A stretch of DNA of 16,396 nucleotides from JAWOLE01 sp035263845 (GCA_035263845.1 DATFQY010000008.1:1-16396); one strand, 5' to 3'. Counted from the first letter of the stretch, positions 7,738-15,754 are shown. The notes: generated by a model from the letters alone, not told the origin. Translations and numbers: made by a program.

Positions 7738-7759
7738 CTGCCTGTCTGGGCAGTAGACA
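7738..7759. promoter_or_regulatory. Operator-like overlapping inverted repeats
   Basis: Two overlapping symmetries occur in the AT-richer part of the intergenic region: CTGCC-N6-GGCAG at 7738-7753, and TGTCT-N7-AGACA at 7743-7759. The second has the size and spacing of a dimeric regulator site. It lies downstream of the candidate sigma-54 element and upstream of the 9-bp inverted repeat. No regulator can be named. Confidence 0.3.
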
Positions 7760-7802
7760 ATAGTCGAAGATACCAATGGTCCCACCACCACGGCGTGCAT
7801 CT

Positions 7803-7818
7803 AGCGAGTTTTGTGCCC
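7803..7818 (-). promoter_or_regulatory. Candidate sigma-54 (RpoN) -24/-12 promoter of the pilus operon
   Basis: The minus strand reads GGGCACAAAACTCGCT from 7818 to 7803. It has the invariant GG (7817-7816) and GC (7805-7804) separated by exactly ten bases, and it matches 9 of 12 specified positions of TGGCACG-N4-TTGCW. It lies just downstream of the kinase terminator and would give a leader of roughly 215-245 nt before the FimT-like gene. RpoN-dependent transcription of pilus genes is well known in other bacteria. The mismatches at -26 and at one T of the -12 box keep this a candidate only. No convincing sigma-70 pair was found in the region. Confidence 0.4.
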
Positions 7819-7848
7819 TGACCCTTCGATCGTCGTAACCCTTTCTTC

Positions 7849-7880
7849 AGAAAAGAAATGGCCACGTTGACGCGGTGGCC
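7849..7880 (-). terminator. Intrinsic terminator of the propeller kinase gene
   Basis: On the minus strand GGCCAC (7880-7875) and GTGGCC (7865-7860) form a 6-bp GC stem around a 9-nt loop. The stem is followed directly by ATTTCTTTTCT (7859-7849), a T-rich tract. It begins about 55 nt after the stop codon at 7936-7938. This is the layout of a rho-independent terminator and separates the kinase array from the pilus operon. Confidence 0.75.
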
Positions 7881-7935
7881 GTCCGCCGCGGCCAAGAGAG
7901 AAAGCGTAACTTTTGGTGACGGAGGGTGACTCGAT

Positions 7936-10587
7936 TCAGCGCGCCAGGTCCGCGTTCCAATTCAGGACGACGGTCGTCGGGCGCAGCGACTCCTTGCCCA
8001 GTGGTGCGATCAGGAGGAAGCGATTTCCATCGGCCGCCGGCGTGTACTTGTTGCGGGCGATGCCAGGCACAACTCTCGCCGGGAAAAGCGCCTTCGGGAT
8101 CCCGGCTTTGAAAGAATCGCCCTCCTGGACTTCCACCGCCATCAATTTCTGGTCGGCGGAACGGTAGAAGATCTCCTTCCCGTCGGCGCGCCACGCGGGG
8201 TCGGTCCCCCCGGCGTTGGAGACCTGGAACTTGCCGCTTGGGGTCGGGAAGGACTGGGCGTAGATCTCATTCTGGCCCGACTCGTTGGACTGATAGACGA
8301 CCCATTTTCCGTCGGCCGAGAAGTGCGGGGACACCTCCTGGAACTGTCCGACCGCGATGGGGATCGGCTTGCGGTCTCCGGACATCGGCATCGCCCAGGA
8401 GTCGTAGCCCGTGTTCTTCCCCTGCTCGCAGTAGGCGACGTAGCGGCCGTCCCGCGACCAGTCGGTCGCGAACTTGTTCCCGTCGGTCTTCAGGAAAGTT
8501 TTCTCTTCTCCCTGGCCGCTCGCCGGCTTCTCGAAGAGGTCATAGATACCGTTGCGGTCGGACCGGAACAGGACGGTCGCGCCGTCGGGAGACCAGACCG
8601 GGATCTCGTTGTTTCCGCCCCCGAAGGTCAGGCGGGAATTGACTCCCCGCGCGAGGTCGCGGACCCAGATGTCCGATTTTCCGGAGCGGGGGTCGCTCAG
8701 GCCGAAGGCGAGGCGGTCTCCGGCCCGGGAGAAGGCGGGATTGAAGTACTCGCCCCGGTCACCCACGGTCTCGATCTCCTTGCCGGACCTTTCGACCAGG
8801 AGGAAACGCGCTCCCGACTCGCCGGTGCGGTAGACGAGGATCCCGTCCCGGGAGACGGAGAAGCTGGCGAGGCCTACGGAGTCGGTTCCGATCTGCTCGG
8901 CCAGGGGAATCGGCTCTCCCTTCGTCTTGATCGCGCGGTCGTCGAACGGCTGCGCGACGAGCGTGCGGTCGCGCAGGAAGAGCAGGTAGCCGGGCGGCGC
9001 GTACGTCAGGAGCGTCTGTGCCGGCGCGACGGTTTTGGTCTCGGAGGAATCGAGGGAGGCGGCCCGGTAGGAGCTATCTTCGATCTTCGAGCCGAAGGCC
9101 ATGTAGAGGAAATGGCGTCCGTCCGGGAGGAACTCGGGCCAGCCGACCTGGGTCTCCTTTCGTGACGCATCGGCCTTCGCAGCGACGGTCGGAGTCCCGC
9201 CTGCGGCGGAGACCTTGTAGATCGGATCCGTCCCTGTTCCGTCGTAGAGGATGAGTCCCTGGGAGCTCCAGGAGCCGTCCGCTCCCGTCGGCGCGTCGCA
9301 GATCTTCTGCGCCGGGCCGCCGGTCACCTCGATCTTCTTCAATTTCCCTTCCGCCATGAACCCCAGGAAGCGGCTATCCGGAGACCAGAAGGGACGCGCC
9401 GCGCCGTCGGTGCCCGCGAGGGGCTGCGCGGCCAGGGCATTCAGGGCGCGGATCCAGATCCGGGTCTTGCCCTCCAGGTCGGTCGCGTTGAACGCCAGGT
9501 ATCTCCCGTCGGGAGAGATGCGCGGAGCGTCGATGGCGATGACGCCTTCGGGGGTGCCGATCTCGAAACGCGAGAGCCGAGGTTTGGCCGGCGCCCGGCG
9601 GACGTAGCCGAAGGCCGCAGCCGCGGCGGCGAGGATTGCGACCGAGGCGACCGCCCAGGCCAGGCGCTCGCGGCTCTTGCGCTTCGCCGCGACGGGCGCG
9701 GGCACGCCCGCCTGCGATCCGCCCTCGGCGATCCACTGGAGCTGGAGCTTGACGTCGTGCGCCGTCTGGAAGCGGTCCTCGGGGTCCTTGGCCAGGCACG
9801 TCTTGATGACGCGGTTCAAGGCCGGCGGCATCATCGGCGCGATCTCCGTGACCGAGGTCGGATCGTCGCGGAGGATCGAGCCGGCGAGGCTCGCCTGCGT
9901 CTTCCCGGTGAACGCCTTCCGCCCGGTCGCCATCTCGTAGAGAACCGCGCCGAAGGCGAAGATGTCCGACCGCGCGTCGGCCTCGCCGCCTTCGAGCTGC
10001 TCCGGCGCCATGTACTGGAAGGTCCCCAGCACGGTGCCGTGCTCGGTCAGCGGCTGACTGGGCTGCGCCTGCGTGGCGAGGCGCGAGGCTCCCGAGACCG
10101 GCTGCGCGGTCGCCGCGTATTTCGCCAGACCGAAGTCGAGGAGCTTGACCCCCGACTTCGTGACCATGACGTTGCCGGGCTTCAGGTCGCGGTGGACGAT
10201 GCCCTGCCGGTGCGCCTTGTCCAGCGCGTCGGCGATCTCGATCCCGTAGCGCAGGAGCTGCTCGGTCGGGATCGGCCCCTTGTCCAGCTTCGAGCCGAGC
10301 GTCTCTCCCTCGAGGTACTCCATGACGAGGTAATCGGCGTCGCCTTCGCGCCCGACGTCGTAGAGCGCGCAGATGTGGGGGTGCGAGAGCTGCGAGATCG
10401 TCTTCGCCTCGCGCTCGAACCGCTGCCGAAGCTCCTCGTTGGTCGTGAGGTGCTCGGGCAGGACCTTGACGGCGACGGTCCGCTCGAGGCGCGTGTCGCG
10501 CGCCTTGTAAACCTCGCCCATCCCCCCCGCCCCGATCGCCGAGAGGATTTCGTAGGGGCCCAGTCGTGTTCCTGAAGCAATCGTCAT
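7936..10587 (-). CDS. Transmembrane Ser/Thr protein kinase with C-terminal TolB/PD40 propeller
   Basis: The 883-residue protein has an N-terminal Hanks-type kinase domain at about 12-285. The glycine loop GAGGMGEVY is at 19-27, the ATP lysine at Lys41 (VAVK), a helix-C glutamate probably at Glu60, the catalytic loop HRDLKPGN with Asp134 and Asn139, DFG at 151-153 and APE at 194-196. All catalytic residues are present, so it should be active. A proline/basic linker (about 288-307) precedes one hydrophobic segment at about 308-329. The rest carries repeated SPDGRxLAF-type motifs of a TolB/WD40-like PD40 propeller, expected outside the cytoplasmic membrane. The propeller is probably the sensor and the kinase the output; ligand and targets are unknown. 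The start has GGAG five bases upstream. The stop is followed by an intrinsic terminator, and it is the last gene of the kinase array. It is a close paralogue of the next gene upstream in the transcript. This domain combination is common in Acidobacteriota. Confidence 0.93.
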   Translation of the reverse strand: MTIASGTRLGPYEILSAIGAGGMGEVYKARDTRLERTVAVKVLPEHLTTNEELRQRFEREAKTISQLSHPHICALYDVGREGDADYLVMEYLEGETLGSKLDKGPIPTEQLLRYGIEIADALDKAHRQGIVHRDLKPGNVMVTKSGVKLLDFGLAKYAATAQPVSGASRLATQAQPSQPLTEHGTVLGTFQYMAPEQLEGGEADARSDIFAFGAVLYEMATGRKAFTGKTQASLAGSILRDDPTSVTEIAPMMPPALNRVIKTCLAKDPEDRFQTAHDVKLQLQWIAEGGSQAGVPAPVAAKRKSRERLAWAVASVAILAAAAAAFGYVRRAPAKPRLSRFEIGTPEGVIAIDAPRISPDGRYLAFNATDLEGKTRIWIRALNALAAQPLAGTDGAARPFWSPDSRFLGFMAEGKLKKIEVTGGPAQKICDAPTGADGSWSSQGLILYDGTGTDPIYKVSAAGGTPTVAAKADASRKETQVGWPEFLPDGRHFLYMAFGSKIEDSSYRAASLDSSETKTVAPAQTLLTYAPPGYLLFLRDRTLVAQPFDDRAIKTKGEPIPLAEQIGTDSVGLASFSVSRDGILVYRTGESGARFLLVERSGKEIETVGDRGEYFNPAFSRAGDRLAFGLSDPRSGKSDIWVRDLARGVNSRLTFGGGNNEIPVWSPDGATVLFRSDRNGIYDLFEKPASGQGEEKTFLKTDGNKFATDWSRDGRYVAYCEQGKNTGYDSWAMPMSGDRKPIPIAVGQFQEVSPHFSADGKWVVYQSNESGQNEIYAQSFPTPSGKFQVSNAGGTDPAWRADGKEIFYRSADQKLMAVEVQEGDSFKAGIPKALFPARVVPGIARNKYTPAADGNRFLLIAPLGKESLRPTTVVLNWNADLAR
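10352..10386. repeat. 35-bp direct repeat, copy 1 (kinase-domain paralogy)
   Basis: This segment is identical to 13131-13165. Both encode the same part of the kinase N-lobe (around HPHICALYDVG, residues 69-79). It is the longest exact match I noticed between the two paralogous kinase genes and reflects gene duplication rather than a separate element. Confidence 0.75.
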
Positions 10588-10708
10588 AGTGACTCCATAG
10601 ATCCTTCGCGCCTGACGGCGCTCAGGACGACAGCGCCTGTGCGAGCCGCTGTCGCCCTGCTGCGAGCGTCATGTCTCTCTCCGTTTGAGCAGGCTGTGGC
10701 GAGACATC
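10588..10708. repeat. Spacer with two stem-loops between the paralogous kinase genes
   Basis: The 121-nt gap holds CGACAGCG (10628-10635), the exact reverse complement of CGCTGTCG (10647-10654), with an 11-nt loop. Next to it, CCTGA (10611-10615) is complementary to TCAGG (10622-10626) with a 6-nt loop. Neither stem is followed by a U-tract on the minus strand, so neither is a classical intrinsic terminator. They could attenuate or stabilise the transcript between the two kinase genes, or bind a protein. Confidence 0.55.
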
Positions 10709-13366
10709 CTACTGCTCTTTGCGGAGCGCGGGCCAGTTCACGACGAGGGCGAACGGCGGAGCTGTCTCCCGCGCGTCCGAGACGGCGACCAAGAAGCGCT
10801 GGCCGTCGGCCGCGACTTCGTAGCCCGCTGGCGTGCCGAGCGGACCCGGGTCGAACAGCACCTTCGGCGCTCCCGCTTCGAAGGTTGGCTCCGTCCGGAT
10901 CTCGACCGCCATGATCTTCCGGCCGGCGAGGAAGAAAAGCTCGCGGCCGTCTCGCCTCCAGCGCGGCTGGTTTCCGCCGGCCGTCGAGACCTGGCGCCGG
11001 CCGCCGGGTCCCGGGAGCGGCGCTACGTAGACTTCCCACGCTCCGGAGTCGAGCGAAGTGTAGGCGAGCCATCGTCCGTCGGGTGAGAAGCGGCTCGTCC
11101 CCATCTCTGCGCCTCTCTGCAGGTACGGCTTCGGCTTGCTTTCGCCCTCGAGCGGCAGAAAGGAGAGCGCGACCTTTCTTTCGCCCGCGGGCTCCCGGTT
11201 CTCGATGGCGAGTTGCCTCCCGTCGGGAGACCAGTCGGCCACGGTTGTCTGGCCGGCGGCCTCGAAGACCGGTTGTTCGCCGCCGCCGGCAGCCTCCTTG
11301 ACGTAAAGAGCTCCCTGGTGCTTCCGATCCGACATGAACGCGATCCGGCTGCCGTCGGGCGACCAGGCCGGGCCGACGTTGTTCGAGCCGTCCGAAGTCA
11401 GGCGCGTGCGCGCTCCCCGAGCGAGTTCCTGGATCCAGAGGTCCGACTTGCGGGTGGTCGGATCCCAGAGGGTCTCCGCGATCTTCGTTCCGTCAGGGGA
11501 GAGTCGGAAGACGCCAACGTAGGGTGCGGATTCTCCCGCGATTCCGACCTTCTTCCCGTCCCGGTCGAACCAGGTCAGCCGCGACGAGGGCGGCGTCGCC
11601 TCGCCGTAGACGAGAACTCCGTTGTCCGACGTGGAGAAGTTCGCGAAGTTCAGGAACGGGCCGAACTGTCCGACGTTCTGGGCGACCGGCGCGACCTCGT
11701 CGGATAGCGCGAGGCCCTTCGGGTCGAACCGCTGCGCGAGAAGGTTCCCGTCGCGCACGTAGAGCAGATGTCCCGAGGCGTAGAGCGTGTTGGAGTAGGC
11801 GGGCACGAGCGGCCGATCGTCACGCGAGTCGAGCGATCCCGCCCGGATCAGGTTGGCCGGGTCCTGCGGCGCTCCCGCGAGATTGGCGGCGTAGTAGAGA
11901 AAGTGCCGGCCGTCGGGGAGGAAACTCGGATAGCGGTGCGTCGTCTCGTGGCGCGACGCATCGAGACGGGTAACCGGAGAAGGCGTGCCGCCCGAGGCGG
12001 CGACCCGCTGGATCGGCCCCGAGGGAATACCGAAAAGGATGACGCCTGCGGCATTCCACGTCCCGCCCATGCCATCGGCGTCGCAGATGGTCAGCGCGGG
12101 TCCGCCGGCGATCTCCATTCGCTTCAGCTTCTTGTCGGCGAAGAAGCCGATGGAGCGCCCGTCCGGCGACCAGAAGGGCAGCAGCCCACCCTCCGTTCCG
12201 GCCAGCGGACGCGCCTCGGTCGTCGCGAGCGCCCGCTCCCACAGGGCGATCTTTCCCTCGGCGCGAACTCCGAAGACGACATGGCTTCCGTCCGGCGACA
12301 GCGCCGGAAAGAGGACGGCCGCGGCCTTCTCGGGCGGAAGAAGAGCGGAGCGGTAGGCCTGCTGCGGTTTCGGAGCCCTGCGGGCATAGCCGACGGCCAG
12401 CGCCGCCGCCGCGAGCGCCGCCGCGGCGAACCCGGCCCAGGCAATCGCCTCGCGGGTCTTTCGCCTCGCGGCGACGGGCGCCGGGACACCTGCCTGCGAG
12501 CCGCCCTCGGCGACCCACTGGAGCTCGAGCCGAACGTCGTGCGCCGTCTGGAAGCGGTCCTCGGGGTCCTTGGCGAGGCACGTCTTCACCACGCGGTCGA
12601 GGGCCGGAGGAGTCATGGGAGAGAGAGTCGAGATCGGGGCCGGCTCCTCTTTCATGATCGAGGAGATCAGAGAGGCCTGGCTCCTGCCCGAGAAAGCCTT
12701 CCGGCCGGTCGCCATCTCGTAGAGAACGGCGCCGAAGGCGAAGATGTCGGTCCTCGCGTCAGCCTCCCTTCCCTCGAGCTGCTCCGGCGCCATGTACTGG
12801 AACGTTCCCAGGATCGTCCCTTCCTGGGTCAGGTTCGAGCCCGCCTGGGTCGGAAGGACCGAATGGCTCGATCCGCTGACGGCCGCGGGGGCCACCGCCT
12901 TCGCCAGTCCGAAATCGAGGAGCTTCACTCCCGACTTCGTCAACATCATGTTGCCGGGCTTCAGGTCCCGGTGGACGATCCCCTGGCGGTGCGCCTTGTC
13001 GAGCGCGTCGGCGATCTCCATCCCGTACCGGAGCGTCTGCTCCGCCGGAAGCGATCCATTGAGGAGCCGCTGCGCCAGCGTCTCTCCCTCGAGGAACTCC
13101 ATGACGAGGTACTCGACGCCGTCCTGGTTGCCGACGTCGTAGAGCGCGCAGATGTGGGGGTGCGAAAGCTGGGAGATCGTCTTGGCCTCACGCTCGAAGC
13201 GTTGCCGGACTTCTGCGGACGCGGAGAGGTGCGAAGGCAGGACCTTGACCGCGACCGTCCGCTCGAGCCGCGTGTCGCGCGCCCGGTAGACCTCGCCCAT
13301 GCCCCCGGCGCCGATCGGCGCGACGATCTCATAAGGACCGAGCTTCGAGCCCGTGGGCAGCGCCAC
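10709..13366 (-). CDS. Transmembrane Ser/Thr protein kinase with C-terminal TolB/PD40 propeller (paralogue)
   Basis: The 885-residue protein starts at a GTG at 13366. The start is chosen because AGGGGG lies just upstream and the product then aligns residue for residue with its paralogue (both have GPYEI at 10-14). The kinase domain is at about 12-285, with GAGGMGEVY at 19-27, Lys41, Glu60, HRDLKPGN with Asp134, DFG at 151-153 and APE at 193-195, so it is complete. The linker EGGSQAGVPAPVAARRK (287-303) nearly matches the paralogue. One membrane segment follows at about 307-328. The C-terminal propeller has repeated SPDG motifs (for example SPDGSRIAFMSDRK and SPDGRWLAYTSLDS) and ends with VVNWPALRKEQ. 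It is probably a membrane receptor kinase with an extracytoplasmic sensor. Over residues 10-156, 118 of 147 positions are identical to the paralogue, while the propellers differ much more. The open frame extends to 13645, but that part only mirrors the neighbouring gene. Confidence 0.92.
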   Translation of the reverse strand: MALPTGSKLGPYEIVAPIGAGGMGEVYRARDTRLERTVAVKVLPSHLSASAEVRQRFEREAKTISQLSHPHICALYDVGNQDGVEYLVMEFLEGETLAQRLLNGSLPAEQTLRYGMEIADALDKAHRQGIVHRDLKPGNMMLTKSGVKLLDFGLAKAVAPAAVSGSSHSVLPTQAGSNLTQEGTILGTFQYMAPEQLEGREADARTDIFAFGAVLYEMATGRKAFSGRSQASLISSIMKEEPAPISTLSPMTPPALDRVVKTCLAKDPEDRFQTAHDVRLELQWVAEGGSQAGVPAPVAARRKTREAIAWAGFAAAALAAAALAVGYARRAPKPQQAYRSALLPPEKAAAVLFPALSPDGSHVVFGVRAEGKIALWERALATTEARPLAGTEGGLLPFWSPDGRSIGFFADKKLKRMEIAGGPALTICDADGMGGTWNAAGVILFGIPSGPIQRVAASGGTPSPVTRLDASRHETTHRYPSFLPDGRHFLYYAANLAGAPQDPANLIRAGSLDSRDDRPLVPAYSNTLYASGHLLYVRDGNLLAQRFDPKGLALSDEVAPVAQNVGQFGPFLNFANFSTSDNGVLVYGEATPPSSRLTWFDRDGKKVGIAGESAPYVGVFRLSPDGTKIAETLWDPTTRKSDLWIQELARGARTRLTSDGSNNVGPAWSPDGSRIAFMSDRKHQGALYVKEAAGGGEQPVFEAAGQTTVADWSPDGRQLAIENREPAGERKVALSFLPLEGESKPKPYLQRGAEMGTSRFSPDGRWLAYTSLDSGAWEVYVAPLPGPGGRRQVSTAGGNQPRWRRDGRELFFLAGRKIMAVEIRTEPTFEAGAPKVLFDPGPLGTPAGYEVAADGQRFLVAVSDARETAPPFALVVNWPALRKEQ
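13131..13165. repeat. 35-bp direct repeat, copy 2 (kinase-domain paralogy)
   Basis: This is the exact copy of 10352-10386, in the same position of the kinase domain of the paralogous gene. It is evidence for duplication of the kinase module or for gene conversion keeping it similar. Confidence 0.75.
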
Positions 13367-13392
13367 GATTCCCCCTTCTTTTCGATGCGTGA

Positions 13393-13415
13393 GGCGGCGT
13401 GAATTGTACGCCGCC
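13393..13415. repeat. Perfect 8-bp GC stem-loop between kinase genes
   Basis: GGCGGCGT at 13393-13400 is the exact reverse complement of ACGCCGCC at 13408-13415, with a 7-nt loop (GAATTGT). It begins about 8 nt after the stop codon of the TPR kinase gene and ends about 27 nt before the GTG start of the next gene. No U-tract follows on the minus strand. It may be a partial terminator or a processing/stability structure within a polycistronic transcript. Confidence 0.6.
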
Positions 13416-13422
13416 GTCGCCG

Positions 13423-15741
13423 TCAGATCGGGCCGAGAAGCTCCTGGCCACGGTGCTCGTCGAAGACGCGGCGCGCGTCGCTGCGGAGAGCCTCGGCCCG
13501 CTCGATCAGCGCGTCGAGCCGGCCCTCGCGCCGAAGGTTCGCGAGCCACGGGTTCGATCGGAGCGCCTCGGGCACATGCCAGCCGCCCTCGATGGCCTGC
13601 GTGAGGGAGCGGAGCACGTTCTCGTCGCCGAGGTAGGCCTGGCAAGTGGCCATCAGGAAGACCGCTTCCGGGTCCAGATTCTCAAACCTCTCGGAGTTCA
13701 GGATCGTCATGGCTTCCGCTCTTTTTTCGACGAGGGCGTCGAAGCCCTTCATGAGCGCGTCGAGGACCGGCAGGAGCCGACGGGACCCGGCCTGGCGCAG
13801 GACCTCTCTCGCCTCCTCGGTCCGGTCCAGCATCATCAGGCCCATGACGCGCAGCTCGAAGTCGCCGCCCGGATCCGCCTCGCTCAGCATCCCTTCGATG
13901 TCCCCACGGGCCCAACGGGTGAACCGCACGCTCGTCGGCATGTGCGGGTCGAGCCTCCGCACCTCCCGGTGGGCGGCCTCCGAGGCCTCCAGCAAACCGC
14001 AGTAACGGCAGGTGTGGACCAGCCCCGCGAAGGCCTCCGGGTCGTTGCGGTTGCGCCGCGCGAGGTCCAGGAGCCGCGCCATCGCGGCGGACGCATGGCC
14101 TCGCTCGGCCTCCTGGTATGCGAGGAGCTTGTGGACGAACGGCAGCGTCGGGTCGAGCTCGAGGGCCCTTCGCAGCGCCGATTCGCCCTGTGCCAGATTC
14201 TCGCGGGGATTCTCGAGGTGGTACTTGCCGATCAGGCGCAGGCTTCGGCCGAGTTTGCCCCAGGCTGGCGCGAAATCCGGGTCCGCGGCGAGGCACTCGC
14301 GGTAGAGGTCGCGCGCGACGTGGGCTTGCGTCCAGTCGCGGAGAACCTCGTTGGCGCGCAGGTAGAACTCGTAGGCTCGGGCGCTCGCGGGGACGTTGTG
14401 CGTCTTCGCGCCCTCGCGCCCGGACAACGAGGGCGAGAGCGACTCGACGATCCGCTCGGTCAGCTCGTCCTGGAGGTGGAAGATGTCTCCGACGGAGGAC
14501 TGCAGCGCCTGGGAGGACACGAGAGTGCCGCTCGGAACCTCGAGGATCTGCATGGTCGCGCGGAGCTGGTTGCCGGCCGCGAGGAGCGTGCCGACCAAGA
14601 CGAGGTCCACGTCCGCCTCGGTCGCGAGAGCTTTCAGGTCGGGCGTCTCCGTGGCGAAGCGCGCGACGGCGGCGCTCGGCCGGATGACGACGGAGGGCAG
14701 GCCCACGAGCGAGGCGGAGACGCCGTCCGCCAGGGCGAAGGAGAGGAAGTCCAGGTCCGGGTTGGGCCGCAGCATCCGGAAGGGGAGCACCGCAAGGCGC
14801 GTCAGCGGCCGGGCTATGGTGCGGACCCCCGACAGGTCGCTCGAGGTCGCGGCGTCGATCGCTTCGAGCATCTCGCGAGCGCTGGCGTAGCGGTCGCCCG
14901 GCTTCTTGGCCAGGGCGCGGCGAAGCGCGCGGTCGAACGCTACGACCGCCGAGCCGCCGGCGAGCGGTGGCGGCTCCTCGTGGAGCGTCGCGAGAAGGAT
15001 CTCGATCATGGAATCGCCGATGAAGGCGGGCCGGCCCGCGACCGCCTCGTAGAGCAGCGCGCCGGCCGCGAAGAGATCGGTGGCGGCGACAGAGGGTTGG
15101 CCCAGGACCTGCTCCGGCGCCATGTAACGCGGGGTGCCGATGACGACGCCCGGCCGCGTCAGCTGGTTGACGGTCTGGACCTCTTCCGTCAGCTCGCCCG
15201 GGAGCGGCCGGGCCAGGCCGAAGTCCAGGAGCTTGACCCCGTGGCGGGTGAGGAAGACGTTCGAAGGCTTCAGGTCGCGGTGCAGCGTGCCCGCGTCGTG
15301 GAGCGCCTGGATCGGCTCCAGGATCCCGCGGGCGATGTTCCCCGCCTCCTCGACGGAGAGCGCGCCTCGCTTCAACCTCTCGGCGAGCGACTCGCCCTCG
15401 AGAAGCTCCATCGCGATGAACATCTGGCCGCTGTCCTCGCCGATCTCGTAGACCTGGCAGACATTCGGATGGTTGACGGCGGCGGCCGCGCGCGCTTCGC
15501 GCCGGAACCTCTCGCGCGAGGACTCGTCGATCGAGATGATCGTCTTGACGGCGATACGGCGGCCGAGGCTCTCGTCCTCCGCGGCGTAGACCGTCCCCAT
15601 CCCTCCCTGGCCCAGCTGGTGGAGGATCCGGTACCGGCCGAGACGCTGAGGCATCTCTTCGGGCACGGAAGGGCGCGAGTGTCCGGCGGAAGGGGAGTCC
15701 TCCGACGGCAGCGTGTGGTCTTCGTTGTGGTCGTGGCCCAT
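13423..15741 (-). CDS. Cytosolic Ser/Thr protein kinase with TolB-N/FlgO-like domain and TPR repeats
   Basis: The 772-residue protein has a His/Asp-rich N-terminus (MGHDHNEDH) and then a Hanks-type kinase at about 35-300. The glycine loop GQGGMGTVY is at 44-52, with Lys66, Glu82, HRDLKPSN with Asp156 and Asn161, DFG at 173-175 and an APE motif further on, so it looks active. A region at about 312-433 starts LTRLAVLPF and ends DELTERIVESL. It resembles the TolB-N/FlgO-like domain that often sits before TPRs in adenylate-cyclase-like and kinase proteins. TPR-type helices fill the remainder, for example RDLYRECLAADPDFAPAWGKLG and ALRRALELDP. I see no membrane segment, so it is probably cytosolic, with TPRs binding a partner or substrate. 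The start is uncertain: no ribosome site precedes the ATG at 15741, and an in-frame ATG at 15654 immediately before the kinase domain is possible. The frame also stays open upstream to 16392, where it only mirrors the neighbouring gene. Confidence 0.88.
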   Translation of the reverse strand: MGHDHNEDHTLPSEDSPSAGHSRPSVPEEMPQRLGRYRILHQLGQGGMGTVYAAEDESLGRRIAVKTIISIDESSRERFRREARAAAAVNHPNVCQVYEIGEDSGQMFIAMELLEGESLAERLKRGALSVEEAGNIARGILEPIQALHDAGTLHRDLKPSNVFLTRHGVKLLDFGLARPLPGELTEEVQTVNQLTRPGVVIGTPRYMAPEQVLGQPSVAATDLFAAGALLYEAVAGRPAFIGDSMIEILLATLHEEPPPLAGGSAVVAFDRALRRALAKKPGDRYASAREMLEAIDAATSSDLSGVRTIARPLTRLAVLPFRMLRPNPDLDFLSFALADGVSASLVGLPSVVIRPSAAVARFATETPDLKALATEADVDLVLVGTLLAAGNQLRATMQILEVPSGTLVSSQALQSSVGDIFHLQDELTERIVESLSPSLSGREGAKTHNVPASARAYEFYLRANEVLRDWTQAHVARDLYRECLAADPDFAPAWGKLGRSLRLIGKYHLENPRENLAQGESALRRALELDPTLPFVHKLLAYQEAERGHASAAMARLLDLARRNRNDPEAFAGLVHTCRYCGLLEASEAAHREVRRLDPHMPTSVRFTRWARGDIEGMLSEADPGGDFELRVMGLMMLDRTEEAREVLRQAGSRRLLPVLDALMKGFDALVEKRAEAMTILNSERFENLDPEAVFLMATCQAYLGDENVLRSLTQAIEGGWHVPEALRSNPWLANLRREGRLDALIERAEALRSDARRVFDEHRGQELLGPI

Positions 15742-15754
15742 GGGTGCGTTGGTT

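Larger units (their letters stand above)
7577..7935. other. Intergenic region between kinase array and pilus operon
   Basis: This 359-nt stretch contains no supported gene. From right to left on the minus strand it holds the kinase terminator, a candidate sigma-54 element, an operator-like inverted repeat, a 9-bp perfect inverted repeat and small stems near the FimT-like start. It includes locally AT-richer segments (for example 7717-7730 and 7847-7859) that stand out from the GC-rich surroundings. Short open frames cross it on both strands but have no family-like sequence. I looked for tRNA, 5S rRNA and c-di-GMP (GEMM) riboswitch signatures and did not recognise any. Confidence 0.7.

Noticed and set aside
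7600..7821. A 73-codon plus-strand frame in the intergenic region
   Set aside because: It has no ribosome site, no recognisable domain, and lies opposite the promoter/leader elements of the pilus operon.
7577..7850. A c-di-GMP (GEMM) riboswitch, tRNA or 5S rRNA in the intergenic region
   Set aside because: The conserved GEMM core, the T-arm GGTTCGA pattern and the 5S CCGAACTC pattern were looked for by eye on both strands and not found.
7536..7895. A 119-codon minus-strand frame crossing the intergenic region (Trp-rich segment TPWWWDHW)
   Set aside because: It runs through the kinase terminator and overlaps the start of the FimT-like gene in another frame. There is no ribosome site and no family resemblance.
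13403..13408. TACAAT on the minus strand inside the hairpin as a -10 box for the second propeller kinase
   Set aside because: The sequence 16-18 bases upstream is GC-rich coding DNA without a -35-like hexamer.
13367..13645. Upstream extension of the second propeller-kinase frame
   Set aside because: It overlaps the end of the TPR kinase in another frame. Alignment with the paralogue begins at the GTG at 13366.
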